Shown piece after piece: positions 36,735 to 45,822 of a stretch of 64,000 nucleotides of DNA. Positions within the stretch are counted from its first letter, which is position 1. The number at the start of each line of letters is the position of its first letter. This DNA is from Micromonospora chokoriensis (GTDB lineage Bacteria > Actinomycetota > Actinomycetes > Mycobacteriales > Micromonosporaceae). Under the pieces are notes generated by a model, which worked only from the letters and a program-made list of their open reading frames with translations, did no database searches and was not told the origin of the DNA. The stretch lies in NCBI RefSeq assembly GCF_900091505.1, contig NZ_LT607409.1, forward strand, positions 930,001-994,000, read 5' to 3'. Position numbers and translations under genes: made by a program.

Positions 36735-37810
36735 GCCGCTACCTTCTCCCGCTGCTCTGCCCGCTTCGCGGCGTACGCCGCGGCGGCCTCGCGTACCCAT
36801 GCGCCGTCGGCGTGCGCGGCCCGGCGGTGGGCGATCCGTTCCCGGTTGCACGGCCCGTCGCCGGAGATGACCCGCATCAGCTCGTCGTAGTCCGGCTGGG
36901 TGTAGTCGTACGCCTGCCGCTCCTCGCTCCACCGCAGGTCCGGGTCGGGGATGCGGAGCCCGAGGATCTCGGCCTGCTGCACGCACATGTCGACGAAACG
37001 CTGCCGCAGGTCGTCGTTGGAGAAGCGCTTGATCTTCCAGGCCATCGACCGGGCGGAGTGGGTGGAGTCGCCGTCCGGCGGGCCGAACATGGCCAGCGAC
37101 GGGTACCACCAGCGGTCCACCGCGTCCTGGGCCATCGCCTGCTGCCCGGGGGTGCCGTGCGCCAGGGTGTGCAGGATCTCGTAGCCCTGCCGCTGGTGGA
37201 AGGACTCCTCCTTGCAGACGCGGATCATCGCGCGGGCGTACGGGCCGTACGAGCAGCGGCACAGCGGCACCTGGTTGACGATCGCCGCGCCGTCCACCAG
37301 CCAACCGATCGCGCCCACGTCGGCCCAGCTCAGAGTGGGGTAGTTGAAGATCGAGCTGTATTTCTGCTTACCGTCGAGCAGCAGCTGGACCAGCTCGTCG
37401 CGGCTGATGCCGAGGGTCTCGGCGGCGGCGTAGAGGTAGAGGCCGTGGCCCGCCTCGTCCTGCACCTTGGCCAGCAGGATGGCCTTGCGCTTGAGCGACG
37501 GGGCACGGCTGATCCAGTTGCCCTCCGGCTGCATTCCGATGATCTCGGAGTGGGCGTGCTGGGCGATCTGCCGGATCAACGTCCGCCGGTACGCGTCGGG
37601 CATCCAGTCCCGGGGCTCGATCTTCTGTTCCGCGTCGACGACCTCGGCGAAGTACGCGGCGAGGTCGTCGTCGGGGGTGGGGCCGCCGCGCCGACCGCGC
37701 GCTGCCGCCGCGCGCAGCTCGGCCTCGGCGGCCTCGACCTCGCCCAGCAGGCCGCCGCCGGGCACCTCGTCCGGGGCACCGTCCGGGACGGAGAAGTCGT
37801 TGCCATACAT
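36731..37810 (-). CDS. paaA: Phenylacetyl-CoA epoxidase catalytic subunit PaaA
   Basis: A 359-residue di-iron oxygenase that epoxidises the ring of phenylacetyl-CoA. Iron-ligand segments are visible, for example [20 protein letters not shown] and [18 protein letters not shown], each with the ExxH motif. The first 80 residues are Gly/Ala-rich. The ATG at 37810 has no Shine-Dalgarno sequence, so a leaderless or weakly initiated message is possible. It heads the five-gene operon; PaaK, PaaG and PaaZ are not in the window. Confidence 0.93.
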   Translation of the reverse strand: MYGNDFSVPDGAPDEVPGGGLLGEVEAAEAELRAAAARGRRGGPTPDDDLAAYFAEVVDAEQKIEPRDWMPDAYRRTLIRQIAQHAHSEIIGMQPEGNWISRAPSLKRKAILLAKVQDEAGHGLYLYAAAETLGISRDELVQLLLDGKQKYSSIFNYPTLSWADVGAIGWLVDGAAIVNQVPLCRCSYGPYARAMIRVCKEESFHQRQGYEILHTLAHGTPGQQAMAQDAVDRWWYPSLAMFGPPDGDSTHSARSMAWKIKRFSNDDLRQRFVDMCVQQAEILGLRIPDPDLRWSEERQAYDYTQPDYDELMRVISGDGPCNRERIAHRRAAHADGAWVREAAAAYAAKRAEQREKVAA

Positions 37811-38181
37811 AGGGCTAAGTGTTACAGCTTGCACCACGATGCGCCAGGGGGTGTAACAGAATTCCGAGGATCCCATCCGTAACGGAATGCACGCTTTACG
37901 TCACCCCGGCCGACCATCCCTCGACGTGACCTGGGCCACGGAACGAAGATGAATCGCCTCAATAGGCGCAAACTGGTCTCATATCCCGCCTTTATCGCAG
38001 GTTGCCTAGTGTCGAGGTCTGTCGGGTCCGACAACCGGACGTAGACTTTCGCCGTCACACCGATCGGCTTCAGACGATTGCCGCGAACGACAGAGGCCAC
38101 CTCCCCCGGCCTCGGCGATCAGCCGATCCGTCCGGACAACAGCCGGTCCCCCCGGCCCTGACACCTGGAGCTCACCCACTC
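37811..38181. promoter_or_regulatory. Divergent region paaA / beta-lactamase-fold gene, with inverted repeat
   Basis: 371 bases without a gene. TGTTACA at 37820-37826 and TGTAACA at 37852-37858 form a 7-bp inverted repeat 25 bases apart, immediately upstream of paaA, and may be a regulator site. A short CCGTAACGG near-palindrome lies at about 37877-37885. The paa repressor type cannot be told. Confidence 0.4.
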
Positions 38182-39171
38182 ATGCGATCTCGCGTGACCA
38201 TGGTGCTCGCCATAGCGGCGGTCCTGCTCGGCGGCGTCCTCCTGGTCCCCGCCGCGTACGCCCGGCTCTCCGACGGCGACAGCAGCGGAGGCGGAGGCGG
38301 CGCCGCCTCGACCGTCGCCGCGCCCGCGCCCGCCCCACCCCCGCCGCCCACGCTGGCGGCCGGCCCGGTGTCGGTGAGCTTCAACGGTGACTTCTTCTCC
38401 TGGGCACTGCTGGACCGGGGGACGGGCAAGATCACCGGGTCACCCAACATGACAGCGACCAGCTCCACCGAGTCGATGATCAAAGTGTGGATCGTCTCCG
38501 ACTACCTGCGGCAGCTCGGCGACAAGGAGCCGACGGCCGCACTCAAGGAGGCGGCACGGGCCGCCATCATCGACAGCAACGACCCTGCGGCGAACAAGGT
38601 CTACGCCGCCGCGGGCGGCTCGTACCGTGTGCTGCCGAACGGGCAGATCGGGCCGGTGATGCAGCGAGCCATCAAGATCTGCGGGCTGACCGACACGAAG
38701 CGCGGCAACGTGCCGAAGTACGAGGGCTGGTGGAGCTTCACTCGGATGTCGCCCCGTGACGCGGTCCGGATCGGCGACTGCATCGCCGACGGTCGCGCTG
38801 CCGGCCCAAAGTGGACCAAGTGGGTGCTGGAACAGATGGCCAAGGTCAGAGGCACCACCGCGGCGAAGGACCAGCGGCGCGACTCCGGCGGCGGACGCTG
38901 GGGCATCATCGACGGCCTCCCCAAGTCGATCACCGCCCAGGGCCCGGTCGGCATCAAGAACGGCTGGACCCCAATCAACTACGACGGCAACTGGCACGTC
39001 AACTGCCTGGCCGTCAACGACAAGTGGAGCCTCGCGGTGATGCTGCGTTACCCGCAGAGAAGCGGTCTGGACTACGGCGCGAAGGTCTGCGCGAGCGTGG
39101 CCACCCAGTTGGTCACCCCGCAGCCCGGTGCCGCGCTCAAGGTGCCGCAGCAGCCGGTCGGGAAGCTCTGA
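38182..39171 (+). CDS. Secreted beta-lactamase-fold serine hydrolase (paralogue 1)
   Basis: A 329-residue exported protein: signal or anchor helix at residues 7-27, a Gly/Pro/Ala linker, then a class-A-like serine hydrolase domain. The SxxK motif is S98-M-I-K101. The place of the SxN motif holds S132-N-D134, and the K[T/S]G triad is KNG (IKNGWTPIN), so two motifs depart from active beta-lactamases. It may be a peptidoglycan-binding or weakly active hydrolase. The stop overlaps the next gene's start (TGATG). Confidence 0.75.
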   Translation: MRSRVTMVLAIAAVLLGGVLLVPAAYARLSDGDSSGGGGGAASTVAAPAPAPPPPPTLAAGPVSVSFNGDFFSWALLDRGTGKITGSPNMTATSSTESMIKVWIVSDYLRQLGDKEPTAALKEAARAAIIDSNDPAANKVYAAAGGSYRVLPNGQIGPVMQRAIKICGLTDTKRGNVPKYEGWWSFTRMSPRDAVRIGDCIADGRAAGPKWTKWVLEQMAKVRGTTAAKDQRRDSGGGRWGIIDGLPKSITAQGPVGIKNGWTPINYDGNWHVNCLAVNDKWSLAVMLRYPQRSGLDYGAKVCASVATQLVTPQPGAALKVPQQPVGKL

Positions 39172-40133
39172 TGGCCGGCAGTCGTCGGTCCGGTCGGCGC
39201 CAGGGCGCTGACGCGTCCCCACTTCGGCTGGTCGCCATCGCGGTCATCCTGATCGGGTTGGTCCTGGTCTCACTGCGGCTGCTGCCCGGGTCACCGTTCG
39301 AGTCCGCCGCCGCCGCCAAGTGGGGCGACGCCGGCACGACGACAAACGACCGGTCCACGGGTTCGACCACCGATCGCAGCGCCCGCCAACCGGGTCCACC
39401 GTCACCGAGCCCCAGCCCCTCGCTGGAGCCGCTGCCGTTCGTGGCCAAGGATCTCGACCTGGACATCCAGGGTTGGTATTCCTGGAGCGTGCTGGACCGC
39501 CGGACCGGGCAGATCATCGGTTCCAAGAACATGGGCGAGACCAGCACGACCGCCTCGTTGATCAAGTCTTGGATCGTCGCCGACTACCTACGACGGACAG
39601 CCGACGCCGGGCAGACGCCGAGCGACGCGAAGCTCGCCGACGCGACGCGGATCATCCGCGACAGCGACAACACCAGGGCCGAGCAGTTCTACAACCAGGT
39701 CGGCCGGGACGCCTCGATCAAGCGGCTGATCTCCATGTGCAAGCTGACCGACAGCAGCGTCGCCCCCGACAAGGGCTGGTCCCGGACGGCACTCTCCCCC
39801 CGGGACACCGCCCGACTGGGCAACTGCATCGCCACCGGCACCGCCGCCGGGCCGAAGTGGACCAAGTGGCTGCTCAACGAGATGAAGCTGGTGCGGGGCG
39901 CCGGCGACTTCGGCATCCGCAAGGCCTTCCCGGCCGCCGAGCAGAAGCAGATCGCCATCAAGAACGGGTGGATCGACCGGACCAAGGAGCAGGAGATGCA
40001 CATCAACTGCCTGGCCATCGGCGACACCTGGACGATGGGCGTGATGGTCAGGTACCCGATCGACCTGGGCTACGACTACGGCATGAAGAACTGCGAGAAG
40101 ATCACCGAGGCGTTGCTGCGCGCCGGCGTCTGA
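39171..40133 (+). CDS. Secreted beta-lactamase-fold serine hydrolase (paralogue 2)
   Basis: A 320-residue protein related to its upstream neighbour over the whole catalytic domain. An N-terminal membrane helix (residues 19-39) and a Pro/Ser linker precede the domain. S129-L-I-K132 is the SxxK motif, S165-D-N167 is an intact SDN motif, and KNG (IKNGWIDRT) replaces KTG. The pair shares the PKWTKW segment and MHINCLA/WHVNCLA end motifs, so it arose by tandem duplication. It likely acts outside the membrane on cell wall. Confidence 0.75.
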   Translation: MAGSRRSGRRQGADASPLRLVAIAVILIGLVLVSLRLLPGSPFESAAAAKWGDAGTTTNDRSTGSTTDRSARQPGPPSPSPSPSLEPLPFVAKDLDLDIQGWYSWSVLDRRTGQIIGSKNMGETSTTASLIKSWIVADYLRRTADAGQTPSDAKLADATRIIRDSDNTRAEQFYNQVGRDASIKRLISMCKLTDSSVAPDKGWSRTALSPRDTARLGNCIATGTAAGPKWTKWLLNEMKLVRGAGDFGIRKAFPAAEQKQIAIKNGWIDRTKEQEMHINCLAIGDTWTMGVMVRYPIDLGYDYGMKNCEKITEALLRAGV

Positions 40134-40170
40134 GCCCCGCGCGCCTGCGCGTGCTCGGCTCCCGACTCTC

Positions 40171-42326
<2,156 letters not shown>

Positions 42327-42338
<12 letters not shown>

Positions 42339-42360
42339 ACTTCGAAAATAATCCTTCACA
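42327..42360. promoter_or_regulatory. 34-bp palindrome over the MFS start codon, candidate operator
   Basis: TGTGAAGGA at 42327-42335 mirrors TCCTTCACA at 42352-42360, and the exact centre is TTCGAA at 42341-42346. The site covers the MFS start (42338-42336) and lies just after the ArsR-type regulator gene. Symmetry is 9 + 6 + 9 bp. Confidence 0.65.
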
Positions 42361-42380
42361 ACTGGCACGCGCAAGGGGTG

Positions 42381-42965
42381 TCACGCCAGCGGCACCGCCC
42401 GGTACTGCACAGCAACCGAACGCGCCCCCGACGGCGGGTCGGCCTGCCGCCGCCGCGCCTGGTACGGCCGGAGCAGCGCCATGACCGCGTCGTTCAGCCC
42501 ACTCAACTCCTCGGCGGTCAGCAGCAGCAACGTGTCGGTGAACAGCGCCGTGTCGTACCACTCCGCAGGCTCGTCCCCGGCGCGCCGCAACCAGTCCCGG
42601 GCCCGCTCCATGCCCCGGACCGCATGTGCCTCCACCAGCGCCTGCTCCGCCGCGCGGGCCTCCGGCCCGGCATCACGACCGGCCTCCACCAACACACTCG
42701 AACTCGACACCCGCCACAACCGCTCACGCGCATCCCCACGGCTCGGCGCCTGCTCAACCAGACCGAACTTCGCCAACGCCCGCAGGTGGTAGCTGGTGGC
42801 GCTCGGCGACAGCCCGACGATCTCGGCGCACTCGGTGGCGGTCCCGCCGCCCTCGCGGCTGTTCAGATACTCCATGATCGCGATCCGGGCCGGATGAGCC
42901 ATCGCCCGCATCACCTGCGGGTCACTGATCGTCATCCGACGTGCATCGGGGCGGGCCTCGGTCAT
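42381..42965 (-). CDS. ArsR-family (HTH_20-like) transcriptional regulator
   Basis: A 194-residue regulator. The winged helix spans about residues 14-80: MRAMAHPARIAIMEYLNSRE, ECAEIVGLSPSATSYHLRAL, KFGLVEQAPSRGD. No metal-binding cysteine set is evident, so it is unlikely to be a metal sensor. The C-terminal half is helical. It is followed 42 bases later by an MFS pump and a large palindrome, its probable operator. The ATG at 42965 has GGGG just upstream. Confidence 0.85.
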   Translation of the reverse strand: MTEARPDARRMTISDPQVMRAMAHPARIAIMEYLNSREGGGTATECAEIVGLSPSATSYHLRALAKFGLVEQAPSRGDARERLWRVSSSSVLVEAGRDAGPEARAAEQALVEAHAVRGMERARDWLRRAGDEPAEWYDTALFTDTLLLLTAEELSGLNDAVMALLRPYQARRRQADPPSGARSVAVQYRAVPLA

Positions 42966-43120
42966 GACCCCATGATCCCGGCCGGCACGGCGACCCGCCA
43001 ACACCCCGCTTTCACCAGCCTCAACCTCTTCGTCCGCCGCCCGGCTTCGCCAACGGCCTGAGCTTCGAGCACGACGCGGACCGCATGGACGGCGAGCAGG
43101 CGGGTGGCTGACGTGCTGGC

Positions 43121-43427
43121 GGGGCGGCGCGGGGCAGCGCGGGGCGGCGCGGGCAGCGCGGGGCGGCGCGGGGCAGCGCGGGGCGGCGCGGGGCGGCGCG
43201 GGGCAGCGCGGGGCAGCGCGGGGCAGCGCGGGCAGCGCGGGCAGCGCGGGCAGCGCGGGCAGCGCGGGCAGCGCGGGCAGCGCGGGCAGCGCGGGCAGCG
43301 CGGGCAGCGCGGGCAGCGCGGGCAGCGCGGGCAGCGCGGGCAGCGCGGGCAGCGCGGGCAGCGCGGGCAGCGCGGGCAGCGCGGGCAGCGCGGGCAGCGC
43401 GGGCAGCGCGGGCAGCGCGGGCAGCGC
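43121..43427. repeat. GC-rich minisatellite of 33 units (10-bp then 9-bp period)
   Basis: The tract begins with 11 units of GGGGCRGCGC (one of them 9 bases long, 43121-43229) and continues with exactly 22 perfect copies of GGGCAGCGC (43230-43427). Because the last period is a multiple of three, all frames stay open on both strands and give artefactual tripeptide repeats. It is not a CRISPR array. Confidence 0.95.
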
Positions 43428-43630
43428 CAGTCAAGTCGAACTGGCCTCGGATGCGCCATGCTCGCGCGCCGCTCGCCCTGGCCTGCACACGGAGTCCGTC
43501 ACGGCCGACCGCGCGGCCGTCTCGCCCTGCGCCTCGCCCACCGCAGACCCTGCCGCCTCGCCACCTTCCGGCAGCCTCCGATGATTCGACATGGCATGCA
43601 CCCAGCATTGATCAATACGGATCGAAAGTG

Positions 43631-43646
43631 TCGTACGTACGTTCTA
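43631..43646 (+). promoter_or_regulatory. LexA (SOS) box-like site and leaderless promoter of the HNH gene
   Basis: TCGTACGTACGTTCTA matches the actinobacterial LexA consensus TCGAAC-N4-GTTCGA at 10 of 12 defined positions. It overlaps a TATTCT -10-like element (43645-43650) that ends 6 bases before the ATG, with no Shine-Dalgarno sequence, as for a leaderless mRNA. Confidence 0.6.
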
Positions 43647-43656
43647 TTCTGTCTTC

Positions 43657-44907
43657 ATGTTGAGGGCGTTGGCGCAGGCAGGAGATGCCGTCGACGACTG
43701 CGCCCAAGCGTCATCGTGGGCGCTCTCCGACAGCGAGTTGCTCGCGTCTCTCGACGCGACGCACGTGTTGGCGCAGCAGCTTGCCGCTGTCCAGCTCGGC
43801 TTGGTGCGTGAGTTGGACAGCCGTGGCCTGGCAGCCGCCCAGGGCGCCTCGTCCACCGCCATCTGGCTGCGGGAGCGGCTCCGCCTCACCAGCCGTTCCG
43901 CCCGCCAACTGGTCCAGCTCGCCAGCACCATCGACGCTGCCCCACCGGCAGTGCGTGACGCGCTGTTCAGCGGCGCGATGTCCGTCGAGCAGGGCCGGGT
44001 GGTGGCGGAAACGATCGCCGCGCTTCCCCCGGAGGCCGGCCCGGAGGTGGCGGACAAGGCCACCCAACTGCTGGTCGACTGGGCCGACCGCTTCGATCCG
44101 ACGGTGCTGAGCCGGCTCGGGGAACGCGTCCTCACGCATGTCGCACCGGACTTGGCCGACAAGGCTGAGCTCGCTGCCCTCAAGCGGGCCACCGACCGTG
44201 CCGAGGCCCGCCGGCACGTCACGCTCTCCGCGCAGCACAACGGGGAGGTACGCCTCAGCGGCAGCCTCGACACCGAAACTGCGAGCCTGCTCCGCGAGGC
44301 GATCGATCCGCTCTGCGCTCCGACCGGTGAGCACGACGACCGCAGCCCCGGCCAGCGGCGAGCAGACGCACTCGGCGAGGTCTGCCGGCTCGCGCTGCGC
44401 ACCGGCGAGCTGCCCGACAACGGCGGCGACCGGCCACAGCTCATAGTGACCGTCTCGTTGGACGAGCTGGTCAACGGCGTACGCGCCGGCACCCTGGAGA
44501 CCGGAGAACCTCTCACGCCCGGCGCGATCCGGCGTCTCGCCTGTGACGCGAGCGTGCTGCCCGCGGTGCTCGGAGGCAACAGTCAGGTCCTGGACGTCGG
44601 ACGCCAGCGTCGGCTCTTCAACGGCCCGTTGCGCCGTGCGCTGGTGCTGCGCGACGGCGGTTGCGCCTTCCCTGGCTGTGATCGACCGTCCCGATGGTGC
44701 GATGGTCACCACGTGCGGCACTGGGCCGACGGTGGTGAGACCGCACTCAGCAACGCTGTGCTGCTCTGCGGCTACCACCACCGGCTGATTCACCGCGGAG
44801 ACTGGACGATCCGCATCGCACCAGACGGCCGACCTGACTTCCTCCCGCCCAGTTGGCTCAACCCGCTGCGCACGCCACGACGCAACGTCTACCACCGGCG
44901 CTGCTGA
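43657..44907 (+). CDS. DUF222 / HNH endonuclease protein (13E12 repeat family)
   Basis: A 416-residue protein with the DUF222 helical region (residues ~5-300, for example LTSRSARQLVQLASTIDAAP) and a C-terminal HNH nuclease. The nuclease motif has two CxxC-type zinc elements: CAFPGCDRPSRWCDGHHVRH and LSNAVLLCGYHHRLIHRGDW. Members are abundant, often repeated, in actinobacterial genomes and some are DNA-damage inducible, which fits the LexA-like box upstream. Function in the cell is unknown. It is flanked by repeats on both sides. Confidence 0.88.
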   Translation: MLRALAQAGDAVDDCAQASSWALSDSELLASLDATHVLAQQLAAVQLGLVRELDSRGLAAAQGASSTAIWLRERLRLTSRSARQLVQLASTIDAAPPAVRDALFSGAMSVEQGRVVAETIAALPPEAGPEVADKATQLLVDWADRFDPTVLSRLGERVLTHVAPDLADKAELAALKRATDRAEARRHVTLSAQHNGEVRLSGSLDTETASLLREAIDPLCAPTGEHDDRSPGQRRADALGEVCRLALRTGELPDNGGDRPQLIVTVSLDELVNGVRAGTLETGEPLTPGAIRRLACDASVLPAVLGGNSQVLDVGRQRRLFNGPLRRALVLRDGGCAFPGCDRPSRWCDGHHVRHWADGGETALSNAVLLCGYHHRLIHRGDWTIRIAPDGRPDFLPPSWLNPLRTPRRNVYHRRC

Positions 44908-45822
44908 TACCGGCAAACATGCCACCGCCACCCGGGCACCGGGCACCAGGCACCAGGCACCAGGCACCGGGCACCGGGCACCGGGCACCGGGCACCGGGC
45001 ACCCTCCCCGACCCCGACCCCCGGGGCCACCACACCGGCGCACCCTTACCGAGCTCGCGCCTGTGCAGCCCTTGCCGCCGCGCCCATGCCACCGCGTCCG
45101 CGCGGCCCCGTCCGCCCGCGGCCCCGCCCGAGCCCGACCCGCCCGCCGGTCGCCCGCACCCATCCGCGCAGGCCCGTCCGCGCAGGCCAACTGCCTGCCC
45201 GCGCCCGCCCCGCGCGCGTCCGTTCGCGCACGCCCTCCCGCGCACACGGCCAACCGCCCGCCCGCTCCGGTCCGCACACACCAATCCGCGCCCGTCCGTC
45301 CGCCCGCCAACCCGCCCGCCCGCCCGAGCCCATCCGCGCCAGCCCTCGGCCCGCCTGTCCGTCCGCCCGAGCCCGCCCGTGCCCGCGCACGCCTGCCAGC
45401 CGCTCGCACTTATCGTCCACGCCGGCCTCTGGCCCCCGCCGGCCCGGCCGGCCGCCCGCCCGCACCCATCCGCGCACGCCTGCCAGCCGCCCGCCACAAC
45501 CGCACACGCGCAGCCCTCGTCAACCTCCAGCACGACGCGCACCACGCACACCACGTGCACCATGCGCACCACGCACACCACGGCGCACCACGAGCACCAC
45601 CGCACCCGGCACCCCCGCATCGACAGCACCCAGCGACACGCCATCTCGTACGGGTGGCCACGTGGGTAATTCGGTGGTGGGAACCGCAGCGGGAGCGTAA
45701 GGTTGCAGCCCGCTTGACGGCCGAGGTGAGCTGCACCGGAACGGACGTCTTCGCGCCGGGAGGCCGGCCATCCGCCCCCGGACACGCGAGCGCGCAGCAG
45801 ATGTGAACGATGGGACGTCAGC
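44908..45822. other. 915-base low-complexity region without a supported gene
   Basis: It starts with a ten-copy heptamer (44934-45003). About 45085-45480 is dominated by CCCG/CCGC runs, and 45520-45600 by CACCACGCACACC-type CA-rich words. Open frames on both strands are Pro/Arg/Ala- or Gly/Arg-only and look compositional. The last 150 bases before helD are of normal composition. Confidence 0.7.
44934..45003. repeat. Ten tandem copies of the heptamer RGGCACC
   Basis: Seventy bases made of ten uninterrupted heptamers; seven read GGGCACC and three AGGCACC. It lies 27 bases after the HNH gene. Confidence 0.93.

Larger units (their letters stand above)
42966..43656. other. 691-base gap with minisatellite and HNH gene promoter
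   Basis: It separates the divergent ArsR-type and HNH genes. It contains the repeat tract 43121-43427 and, near its right end, the promoter of the HNH gene with a LexA-like box. Positions 42966-43120 and 43428-43620 show no supported gene. Confidence 0.55.

Noticed and set aside
37822..38100. Minus-strand 92-codon frame upstream of paaA
   Set aside because: It overlaps the paaA start region, lacks a ribosome binding site and matches no known pattern.
43121..43427. CRISPR array
   Set aside because: The repeats are 9-10 bases long without spacers and no cas genes are present.
42962..43811. Proteins made of RCP, AAR or RGQ tripeptide repeats
   Set aside because: They are translations of the 9-bp minisatellite, open in every frame; the flanks lack gene signals.
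45086..45700. Pro/Arg-rich plus-strand and Gly/Arg-rich minus-strand frames
   Set aside because: They reflect CCCG-type simple sequence; no start signals or non-repetitive domain were seen.
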